64,000 nucleotides of DNA from Todiramphus chloris collaris (taxonomy: Eukaryota > Chordata > Aves > Coraciiformes > Alcedinidae): assembly GCA_025345505.1 (NCBI GenBank), contig JANVCC010000018.1, forward strand, positions 6,309,741 through 6,373,740, read 5' to 3'. Within the stretch, counting starts at the first letter, position 1. Every line of letters begins with the position of its first letter. Both the position numbers and the translations under genes were made by a program. Below, in pieces: positions 13,901-22,900 of this stretch. The notes under the pieces were generated by a model. It made no database searches. It was not told the origin of the DNA and saw only the letters and a program-made list of their open reading frames with translations.

Positions 13901-15773
13901 CAAGCTAAAAGTACCCCCAGAATTCACTAGCGATCTGAAGGTGTAGGCAGAGATAAGGAACAAACCAGAAAGTATTTACAACGAAAATTTTGGTTTGTGA
14001 CCCCTCTGGTGTAGTTGAAAGTCAGTGTGAAATTGCTTCTACAAGCTTTAGAGGACACGTGTGAGCATGGGCTGGGAGGTAAGAGAAAGGAAGGTCAGAT
14101 GAAGTTATAACCTTTATTTTTGTTCTCAGACTGAAATGACAATTTTGTACTTATATAGGTGCCTGTCCTATCAAAGTTAACTGTGTTTCAAAGTAAGCCA
14201 AGAAAGCAGATCTGAGAGATTTTTATTTTGCTCCTTAGAGGGATAAATTTAAATATTGTTCTAGAAAATGCCTCTCATACAGTGTTTTTCCTTTAATTTT
14301 TTTGTAAGTTAAAACCATACTTTTCATTGCTTGCAAATTTTCTCTTCCCCAACAGAATGGAAATCGAATACAATGTTTATAAAAGATCATCTTATTCGTA
14401 AAGAACACAAGCACACTCAAAACAACTCTGCAACTGCGTGAAGATACTGCACGATACGGCGTAGGGAGCAGCCACGTTTTGTCCAAAGCTATTCCTTTAT
14501 CAGTCGAGCCCAGAACTAACAAGTAATTTAAAAGCAGTAAGGAGAGCACAACCTATGACTCACAAGATAAACCCTAGTCTAGGTTTATCTGAGAAACAAT
14601 GAAAATGTAGCTAACGAGGAGCAGCTTTTGAGGCAGCTTTTCTCCCAATGTAGAGTAGTGGTTTCTGTTCTGCGAGTGACCACACAACTGCCTCTTAAAA
14701 GCATGAGGGTGGTAGTCACAAGCAGCATCCCAGGTCCCTCGTATCAAGTACCCTAAGGACTGTTTTCAAGTTTCTTAGCGACATCAGCCTATCCCTAAGG
14801 AGAAGAAATAACAGGAGGAGGGCTTGGGTGCAAACGTCTAACAAGGGCATATGAACGAGGCAGGAGACAGTGGTGCTTTCCCAGGATATTCTTTAAGCTG
14901 CTGGCACCGTAGCGCTGGGGAGCTCTGGGAGCCAAAGCTGGTGTATCTCTCATTTAAGGTCTTCAGATTTCTCCCAGGAGTTCACCCAGATGCTTTCTGA
15001 ACACCCAAATTCAAGCCAGAACAGCACGTGCCCGCAGCGTCCCAGAACTCCATGGCTTGACCCGCCCTCCACCATGGATGTGAAAGGTACCCCCGGCCCT
15101 CGGGTTCTGATGCAGCCTTTCCCCAGTTTTATCAGATGCCCCCTCAAAAGCTACAGAGCACGGAGGGTCCTCACTCACCTCTTACCTGCCTTTCCACTCC
15201 TATCTCGTCAAGCAGCGAGTCTAAAGAAGCGGCGTTTGGATAGCATCTCGCTCAAAAGCCTCACCTACAAGTCTGGAGTTGATGATGCTCCCGGAGGAGT
15301 GTGGACCCCCGTCTGCCTGCCCCCCTCCCCGGACACCGACACCCCCGCTGCCTTCAGCACAGACCCAGATGGAAGGGAAAGGGGCAAGCAAACGAGCGTT
15401 TTCCTGCCACTGGACGGTAAATATTGTAGAGTCCACTCGAGGGAAAGTGCCAGCTACACAGTGCTTCTTGGGGAGAGAAAAGAGGGGTGTCACTGGAAGG
15501 ATTTAAAGACCTACTGCAGGAACCTCGCTGAACGAAGCCGCGCCGCGCAAGACCCAGCGCAGAAGCCACGGCAGCAGCAAGTGCAGGCTGCCCCAAACCC
15601 CCCGGAGACTGCCCACCCCCTTCCCCGTAACCGACCGGCAACAGAAATCAACCCCCGGCGCGCCAGAGCCGGAGGGCGCAGGCGGGACCGGGGCTGCAGG
15701 GCTCCTCAAGCCCCCTTACCTGCTGCTGCTCGGCCGCCGGGCGCTGCGGGGTGCCCGCTGCAGCCCCCGCCAT
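1862..15773 (-). CDS. MFSD2B: MFSD2B, 5' part (five coding exons; gene continues left of window)
   Basis: Joined on the minus strand from 15773-15720, 10394-10278, 7547-7423, 3896-3773 and 1940-1862, giving 499 nt, or 166 codons plus one base. The family is a major-facilitator transporter; MFSD2B is known to export sphingosine-1-phosphate from red cells and platelets. Visible: a short Ala/Gln-rich cytoplasmic N-terminus (1-18), the family signature [17 protein letters not shown] near residues 33-49, a first membrane helix, the MFS motif-A loop DPVAGFF...GRLMPW (78-99), and further hydrophobic segments at about 104-120 and 127-153. The human protein is about 504 residues, so about a third is here. 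It is called MFSD2B rather than MFSD2A from residue similarity and from its place directly downstream of UBXN2A. All junction phases fit. The gene starts in a CpG island and lies in tandem with UBXN2A. Confidence 0.93.
1941..3772 (-). other. MFSD2B intron 4
   Basis: Non-coding. The only structure seen is a set of short local duplications at about 2700-2910 (listed separately). Small open frames at 2906-3246 have no recognisable similarity. Confidence 0.7.
2701..2754. repeat. Local direct duplication, 20-bp unit
   Basis: A 20-base unit (ATGGTCATGATGTGAGCGAG) occurs at 2701-2720 and exactly again at 2735-2754, with an extra partial ATGGTCATG between. Just right, 2812-2910, lie two looser duplications (TTCAGGCCAAACT and TGAACAATCA). 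Looks like replication slippage. Confidence 0.85.
3773..3896 (-). CDS. MFSD2B: MFSD2B coding exon 4
   Basis: 124 nt; the first base completes Trp99, then residues 100-140. Contains [18 protein letters not shown] and [14 protein letters not shown], two membrane segments matching human MFSD2B closely. Acceptor ttctttgcag, donor ACCACA|gtaagt, ending phase 0. Confidence 0.93.
4758..4806 (+). mobile_element. CR1 LINE 3' end fragment
   Basis: The sequence reads as the terminal part of avian CR1: AGGTCTCTTCCAACCTGAACG followed by ATTCTATGATTCTG, the characteristic octamer-type tail. Only about 50 bases are recognisable. Plus-strand orientation. Confidence 0.75.
7362..7410. repeat. CA/TA microsatellite tract
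   Basis: Imperfect (CA)n at 7362-7376 followed by an alternating (TA)n-rich run to about 7410, just inside the donor side of MFSD2B intron 3. Confidence 0.8.
7423..7547 (-). CDS. MFSD2B: MFSD2B coding exon 3
   Basis: 125 nt, residues 58-98 plus two bases of Trp99. It encodes a hydrophobic helix followed by the cytoplasmic motif-A loop of major-facilitator transporters ([21 protein letters not shown]). The acceptor is tacttccag and the donor CCTTG|gtaagc. Confidence 0.93.
8708..9104 (-). other. Unidentified coding-like patch, possible pseudogene relic
   Basis: Two overlapping minus-strand frames, 9104-8922 (60 codons, residues such as [29 protein letters not shown]) and 9049-8708 (113 codons), cover a locally GC-rich island within MFSD2B intron 2. 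The first reads like helical-repeat protein sequence, then breaks at a stop while the other frame stays open, as an old frameshifted gene fragment would. I cannot assign a family. No splice sites or start context support an active gene, and chance remains possible. Confidence 0.25.
10185..10227. repeat. 18-bp direct duplication
   Basis: CTTTTTCTCATTCTATGG at 10185-10202 recurs with one change at 10210-10227, 50 bases inside the MFSD2B intron 2 donor. Confidence 0.8.
10278..10394 (-). CDS. MFSD2B: MFSD2B coding exon 2
   Basis: 117 nt, 39 codons, phase 0 at both ends (acceptor cttgaacag, donor CAT|gtaagt). It encodes residues 19-57, including [14 protein letters not shown] and [15 protein letters not shown], which match the strongly conserved first-helix region of MFSD2 proteins. 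Confidence 0.92.
12506..12752 (-). mobile_element. CR1 LINE 3' fragment, minus orientation
   Basis: Reads as the reverse complement of CR1: CATAGAGTCACAGAATGGTT, then AGATCATCCAGTCCGACCA, the CCATGGGCAGAGATG segment, CATCAAACCTGACTTTGAACACTTCCAG, and the GAAAACTATTGCCCCTCATTCT segment. Diverged and truncated, with no coding capacity. Confidence 0.9.
12949..12968. repeat. Poly-T run (20)
   Basis: Uninterrupted T run in MFSD2B intron 1. Confidence 0.95.
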
Positions 15774-16250
15774 GCTGGACCGGGCGGCCCGCGCCCAGCC
15801 GACACCTGCGCGCCTGGGGCGGGGCGGCGGGGGGAAGGCGAGAGCCAGCGGCTGCGTCCTCCCCCACCCTCACGCAGCGACCCGGGGAAGGGAAGGCGCT
15901 ATCGCTGCCCTCCAGGCTCGGCATGGGGGGGTATTCCCCGGGAGAGGAGCCCCCGCCGAGCCCGAGGGGCGAAGGCTCCATAGCCGAGGCCGCCGAGCCG
16001 GCTGCCACCGCTGCAGCGGAGAGGAGCGGGGCAGCTCCCGGCAGCGGGACCACCCGCGACCGCCTTCGCTCTGTCCCGGGAGCCGTCCGTGAGGTAAAGG
16101 CCGGGCTTTACTGTACTGGAAGCCCGCTAACTAACCGGCCGGAGCGTCCCCGGGAGGGCTGCCGCAGCGCCCGCCCTGCCGGTCCCCTCAGCGGCGCGGC
16201 CCCTGCCCCCGCCTCACCCCGCAGCGCAGGGCTGCGCCTTCGGGGCTAAG
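15530..16250 (-). promoter_or_regulatory. CpG island, probable MFSD2B promoter and first exon
   Basis: Very GC- and CpG-rich block in an otherwise AT-rich region, overlapping MFSD2B coding exon 1. It is the likely promoter and 5' UTR of that gene. No TATA box is evident, as is usual for CpG-island promoters. The transcription start cannot be fixed from sequence. A long plus-strand frame crosses the island but is judged non-coding. Confidence 0.75.
15720..15773 (-). CDS. MFSD2B: MFSD2B coding exon 1
   Basis: The ATG (minus, 15773-15771) opens an 18-codon peptide [18 protein letters not shown] ending exactly at a GCAGCAG|gtaagg donor, phase 0. It lies inside the 15.5-16.25 kb CpG island. The start was chosen because it is the ATG whose frame joins exon 2 in phase; a longer minus-strand frame through the same island (ATG at 16053) reaches the donor in the wrong phase. 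The short low-complexity N-terminus before the first helix fits the family, although human MFSD2B has a longer leader. The 5' UTR probably extends upstream into the island. Confidence 0.8.
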
Positions 16251-19200
16251 GCGGCGAAGGCTTCTGGAGCCGTTTACTTCCGAAGTCTAAAAACACCAGC
16301 TCTGTCCTTTGGAAGAGATGCACTGCTGTCTGATTTATAGGAATTCAAAGCGGTATCAGCCAGCAACGCTCTCACCCGGACCCGAGAGCACAAAACCCCC
16401 CAGCCTCGACCCAGGAACAGAGCAGAGCGAGCTGCTGCTCTCCAAAGGCCTGGAGCTCACACTGCTTTTAGGCAGTACAAGTTCACCACCACCCTGCCCA
16501 GGTCGTGCAAGCATGCTCCTCATCAGGGACAAAAAAAGAAATAAAGTTGAGGTATGAATACTTTCAACAGAGAGACAGCCCGAGAAGAGGGTTTAAAGAA
16601 ACCAACAAGCACAAGCGGACTCCTCAGGGATCTGCTTGGGAAGATGATGATTAATCTACATGCCCAGGGCTTCCTGGTTCAACCGAGAGCTCTGCTATCA
16701 ACAGGGTCACTCGATGGGTACTGGACAGCCACTGCAAAGTACGTAACAAAGCACTGACAGGCAAATCCAGCACAACCTCATCTACAACAGTAATTACAGC
16801 AAATCTGCAAAATCCTGAAAGAACAAGGCATTACAACTTTTCCTTAAATACAGACCTTCAATGCAAAGCAAACTGTGGCTTAATAGGCCTTGGTGAAAAC
16901 CCTCCAAAGGTTTTAGGTTCCGAGGGGTCCCTAAAGGCTGAAACCAGAGGTGGTCTGCTCAGCCCCTGAGCCCCGATATGTCATTTGTTCTAAAGTACCA
17001 AGCTAGAGACAAGGTGTGCGTCTAACATTCAAATTCAACATTTAGGCTCTTCATTTTCACACAATGTCCTCGTAACTTGTTAAATCTTTGTTCCCTGCAT
17101 TTGCACGTTTCTTCAGAAAACGTTTCTGTTCTTTGTTCTTTTCTTGGCTATTTCAATTTTGCTGTAACTTATGTTAATGCACAGGCTTTACTCAAAGCAG
17201 AGAAAGCTTCTGAAGGAACAATGAATAACTGATAGTATTTGCCTGTTTCACAAACTCAAGCATTGACCGGGCGAGTTTTACTGGTGTTTGATTAACGCAC
17301 AATAGCTGTCTACAGCACTGAGCAAGAGATTAGGCTGGCCAGACACTACAGGTAGCTAATCAGTCTTTACAAATTGACCGAAACCAATTAGGTTTAGAAG
17401 AGCCCGGTATTCATTCCAAAGATTTTCTCCAAATTAGGAAGTAAGTTACCCAATCACAGTTCATTGCCCTTTTTTAAAGGCACTTTCTAGTCTAAGGTAG
17501 GATTAGTGCAGTCAGCATCACTCTTGACTTTTTAAAGATTTGCTCTCATTTTGTAATTAACACCAAAGCTGTAGCCAGGAACAGTTGATTTCAGGAAAGC
17601 ACAAAATATAGCCAGAGTCCCTCTATTCGGCCTCTCATAGCAGAAAGGAATCAACACTGAAACACGAAATACTTCTCCTTTCCAAAAATAGGATCTTTCT
17701 GTAACAAGCAAAATAGATTTACCTACCATAAAATTTGATCTCCACTCCCCCTTCCCCCCACAGTTTCAATCTGATACCATTTTCTTGGAATTTTTGTTGC
17801 AAAAGCAGGAATAATAAACTGCTGCTTCGACATTTCGCAAACCTTTTAAGTAAGAACGGTTGAGCCGACGATGAAGCACGTGTGGTTTTTTAATAGTTTT
17901 AGATGAAGACAACTCAAAAGCACCAATTAATAAAATTCAGAGTTCAGGAAGCTCTGCAACCTGAAGGTTGGATTTCTGTCCGCAGGTGACTTGTCTCTTC
18001 AGATTTCCTAGTGGATCTATCTGCACATTTCTTCCTACTACTAGACATCTGTCAAGGCTTCCCATATAGCACTCAGTGCAAGAGCAAAGAAAATTTAGTT
18101 TTATTATTTACTACGTAAACCTGACTGAAAGTGGCACAAAGTTTACAGCACTGAAAACAGCTAACTGCAGTTTTCAGAGATTTGCTTCCTAAAGACATTG
18201 AATAGATACTTGTGCTGCTGACTTTCATTTCACTGCCCTCAGACATAGCAGGAGAGATGCTAAAGCAAAACACTTTCACATCCTGGGAATGAAGTGCATC
18301 ACTAGATTGAAGTAGCACAACTTTTAGACAGAACTCGCATCACTCCAATTAAGTCATTTTCTGTTTAGAACAAAAGCAGGAAATCCCAAACCCATCTCTC
18401 ACTGAACCATGCAAAAGCAGTACAACCCCAACAACCGTCCATTTGTGCAGGGAGCAGAAACCAGTCAGCCTGGTGCCTTCAGGGAGTGCTCTCTCTTACC
18501 TAGAGACTCTAGTTCTGTTCACAAACCCACACACTACTTAGCAAACACAGGACAAAATAATTTAGTCTTTGTGTTGATTTCTCTTTTTAACAAAACACAG
18601 AATAGTTGTCTGTAAGTTTTATGCCTCCACGTGAAGAGCAAATAAAAGGTTTGGATGGAAATGGGGCAAGTGGTGTGGGATGAGGTTGGGAATCAGTTTT
18701 CAAATAAGGATTTGCAACACCTTTGAAACTTGGCCACATGCACTTCAGTGTCTCAATCAGCCAGGCAGTTCAGGACAGGGCAGATACATCCAAACCAACT
18801 ATATCCCTCTAAGCCACTATTCCTGTAGGGTAATCTCCAGAAAATATGAAGTTTTTGTGTGTCAAGGCCAGAAGTGGATCTCTATCCTAATGAGTAGGTA
18901 GTTTAACATCACCCTACATGTAAGACACCCATAGCAGCACAAGAGGCAGAAACCACTTCAACCATTGTCAATAACAATTCCTTCAGAGCTTACTTTGAGG
19001 CACTTCATGTGCAGTATGCACCAGACTACCTCATTTCTATCTTCTCACTTATGCACCTACCACCATGTGAAGACCTGATAGAACACTGCACTGCAGATAT
19101 TTTGATGAAAGTTAAATCCTGAAGATACTGCTCTTGAAGATTATCAAGGTAGTTAAGAGTTCAAATGTGAGATTCTCTACAGTATCTGTTGCCTAAAAGT

Positions 19201-19610
19201 TACTGTGAAAAGACTGCAAACTGTAGAGGTTTACACTGAAATGTAAGTGAAACCAATCAGTTTAGTTTCACTTTAGTCCAAAGTGCAAAAATAAATACTA
19301 TTTTTCCTTAAAAGGTGCTGTCAGTAGTACTTAAGTCTCAGAGAACTGTTCCACCTAAATACACTTATTAAAGAACTAAGCAGCATTTTACCTAAGGGAA
19401 TTCTAAGGATGACCTGGTGTACTCTGCTACATTACACAGCCAGGCTCTGACCACCAAATTTAGTTGAAAATTCTTCTGTTACAGTAGGTAATAGCACAGC
19501 ACATAGTTTGCTCTTAGAGAGCACAGTATGTGAGGATGAGAGTGCATCAAGCTATTGCTGGTTACATTTTTGGTTTTGTTTAGTTCCATCTGTAGGTAGG
19601 TTTTGGCTGG
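16251..19610. other. Spacer between MFSD2B promoter and UBXN2A stop
   Basis: The right part, about 18.1-19.6 kb, is probably UBXN2A 3' UTR; the rest is intergenic. No coding exon or RNA gene is recognisable, and I see no clear interspersed repeat. Confidence 0.55.
18100..18105 (-). terminator. UBXN2A: Candidate UBXN2A polyadenylation signal
   Basis: On the minus strand this is AATAAA, the first canonical hexamer I find downstream of the UBXN2A stop codon. It would give a 3' UTR of about 1.5 kb. A variant signal nearer the stop cannot be excluded. Confidence 0.4.
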
Positions 19611-19905
19611 TTAAAAGCTAATTTGATCTTGCACTTTTAATAGTGACTTTTGCTTGCTCTTGAGCTGTCCATTAGGGGTAGCAGCAGTTTTATAGTCATT
19701 GTCAGGTGCTTTTATCACTAAGAGTCTGAAAGGTTCAGTTGTTTTCTGAAGTCTCTGAACAACGACAGCATTTTGCAACTTTGCTTCCCCTAGTGTTAGT
19801 GTCTCATCTCGCAGCTCTCGGAACGGCAGCGAAGTAGTCAGTGTGAAGGGAACGCTTCCTTCTGATCCTTGGTACTTTGTTATGAAGTCTCTGACGTGGC
19901 TTATT
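19611..19905 (-). CDS. UBXN2A: UBXN2A last coding exon
   Basis: 295 nt; the first base completes Arg198, then residues 199-295 and TAA. Encodes the second half of the UBX domain (ISHVRDFITKYQGSEG...LQNAVVVQRLQ) followed by a Lys/Gln-rich tail (252-295) that extends beyond the human end. The acceptor is the strong pyrimidine tract tttttttcttctcag. Confidence 0.95.
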
Positions 19906-22900
19906 CTGAGAAGAAAAAAAGAAAAAGCAGCATTAGAGCGCTCCAGTCTCAACACAGACCATAGGCACAACACACACAGCCACCACAAGAAGAGAATGAG
20001 ACACCCACTTCATGGCTGATGGCACAGAAATGGAAGAATATAGATGGGGTGGTATCCTGCAGGGGCTGGATCCACCTGGGAGGCAAGGATCAAGGGTTGC
20101 ATGCTCTGAGAGCAGGCCCAAGGGGAAAAGGATGAGTATCTTAACTCTGAGCACTTAAATTTAGGTTTAGGTTGGATATTGTGATTTTTTTTTGTCTCAG
20201 AAAGGATTGTGAAGTGCTGGAACAGGCTGCCCAGGGCAGTGACAAAGTTCTCCATCCCTGGAGGTATTTAAGAGCTGTATAGATGTGATGCTGAGGCACA
20301 TGGTTTAGTGGTGACCTGGCAGTGCTAGGTTAATGGTTGGACTCAATGACCTTAAACATCTCTTCCAACCAAAACCATTCTATGAAAAATGCTTCACTAT
20401 GGCTCAGCTGGCAGCTCCCCAAGCCTACCATTTCTGAACCAGCTGGTGGAGCTCTTACCTGAGGTTTCCATAGCCAAGAGCTAGAATGAAGATGCCTCCA
20501 GTGTGCAGTACATGTAGCAAAACCACAACAATGATAAAGAACAAGAGTTTGCAAGAATTGTCTGGATGGCTTATGAGTTAACCAGGTCTAAATATAATCT
20601 CTACTAAAGCAGGAGCAACAGTGAATTCATTACAGATTCAAGCTGCCTGTTAAGGTGTGAAGAACCTTGCAACAAGTGAGCAGGACCAAGATTTAGCTGT
20701 GGAAGAATCAGAGTTGACCAACTGAATTATAAAATGAAGATGAGAGGATACATCTATACCAGTGAAACAAACATAGCATGAATGGCCATTCTCTGATCCT
20801 GAGGCTAACTGGTAGACCTTGGCTACTGACAAATTATTAATCTTATCCTTCCTCTCCCCCATGCACAAGGTAGCCCATGAGGTTTACCTGGAATGGTCCG
20901 TGTCCCCAGATAACATCTGAGCCAAGCCCACATATTGTTTGAAGAAGTCCTAGCTGGCTTAGGGGAAAGCCATCCTAACAGTTTAGCAGCACAGATGACC
21001 AAATTTTCATGCCTTAACCACACATCCTAGGACAGATACAGCCAGCATCTCATTCCTGTGCACACAAGCCTCAATTTAGAAACAATGCTTGTGACTTATA
21101 AGCCTAGAACCTGAAAAACCTCAAGCAGGAATAAATCTTTGGTGGGATGTTTACAGGTGTCTACATGCATTCTACCAAAGTTCACTGGGTCCCAAGAGCA
21201 CCTCAGGCAATCAGCCACCAGCTATCTGCTTCAAGATGAGCCAGTTCCTTTCCAGGCTCCATACCCAATGCTCCAGGGTCACACAAACTTCACAGCTGCT
21301 CAGGAAGAGAGACAACTCGATTCAAGACAACAGCTCTGGATGCTTTTCCTACAGCACTGCTCTGCTAGTTGCCCAACTCTCACATCTCCTCCATTCCTCG
21401 TACTGTAGTATTACAGTGCTACCTGCACTTTCCCCCTAATGCTGTAACTTCACTCTTTGATCACCAATCAAGTCATATCTAAAGTAGTAGGTACTGCTGG
21501 GTCACATACACATTCTATCTGAAAAAGGGTGAAAGTAATCAATCTACCCAGGCACTGCAATATATATCTTACAGATTATCTACCTGTAGTTTAATTAACA
21601 AACCGTTGACGTCTTTCTCCTTCTCCACTGAAAGGAGAGCTACACATGCAATCATACTGTTTAAGGATATGTACTCTGAAAGGATATCCCCATGTTTCTT
21701 ATGAAGTCATCCACAATTACTGCATACAGCACAAACATGCTGGCCTTGTGAAGAGGATACATTGTGATGGAATATTTTTAGTAAACTACATAAAAAAAAG
21801 AGCATTGCATCAGTAAGGATGTTGTTCTGCTTATCTCAGACTTTTCTGACTCCCCTCCAAGAGTACTCAGCAGCTGCTCAAATTGCTATTTACCATGAAG
21901 AGAAAAAGCTTCTAATTTTACTTAAATTCGTGAATCCTGGAATTAATATATAAAGTCTTCCAATGAAGTATTAAAATAGCAACTGACCCTTCAGCAGTAT
22001 ATCACAACAATGCTTCAGTTCACACCTCAGGCCACTAACTGTAATTTATTAGGACAAGTTACAGAAAAAGTTACAGTCATTAACCTTCAAGTGTTGAGCT
22101 TTTCTTCTGATCAGCCACAAAGACATTCACAGAAGCTTGGACTGCATTAAATCCCTGATCACTTTAAATTGCTTTACAGAGAAGCACAGGCAAGATATAC
22201 TTTCTACAGAATATGAGTGTATAATACTTGAGTAATTTCTCAACTTATGAATTTGAGGAAGGTCTCTAAACACAGCAGTTCTACAATTTAACATGAAATA
22301 GTTAATCCTACTTTCTTAAAGCTGATGCATATATATGCTGTGCTGACACCTTCTGACACTATCACCATTAATAAGCCTCTTTTGCAAGCGGAAATTTTGC
22401 TAATTAAGAATTAAACATATTGGATGCATTCTGTTCTGTCTGTGTTGCCGTGCAGGTGAGGAACCTTCCCTGCCTATTGCACTGATTCTGGCCCTCCCCA
22501 GCTGTGGTGCTGTCCATGCCCAATGACGAGCAGGCTTTGCGCAAAGCAACTCACTCCAGATGTAGCCAGTTTGTGAGATCTGTCATCTTGAAAGCTGTTT
22601 CCTCTAGTAATGATCAATACATACACCTTAACTTCCACTAACCTACAGAGAACTCCTACAGGTTCCTCAGATTTCCATTTATGCTCAGTGATGTGCTGAC
22701 AATTGACATCAGTTCACATTCCTCTTCTGCTCCTCTCTTGTCAGATACAAGATTTCTCACATTTGAGAGGACGTTTCATAGATGCAGCTGGAGAGCAGTT
22801 CAATGTTAAGTGAACTGAGGGGGCAGATTATTCACAGAAATTAGAGACTCGTGTGTACAGGCAGAGGACAAACAGTTTAGATGCAGATACACGTGACAGT

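Larger units (their letters stand above)
10395..15719 (-). other. MFSD2B intron 1
   Basis: The largest intron of this gene in the window (5.3 kb). Contains an inverted CR1 fragment at 12.5-12.75 kb and a run of 20 T at 12949-12968. Other sequence shows no gene. Several open frames of 80-107 codons exist on both strands without recognisable products. Confidence 0.7.

Noticed and set aside
15706-16053. Longer MFSD2B N-terminus from the ATG at 16053
   Set aside because: Its frame reaches the exon 1 donor in phase 1, whereas exon 2 needs phase 0; the ATG at 15773 joins correctly.
14990-16249. A 419-codon plus-strand open frame as a gene
   Set aside because: No recognisable domain; Arg/Pro/Ala-rich translation typical of stop-poor CpG islands; it overlaps MFSD2B exon 1 antisense.
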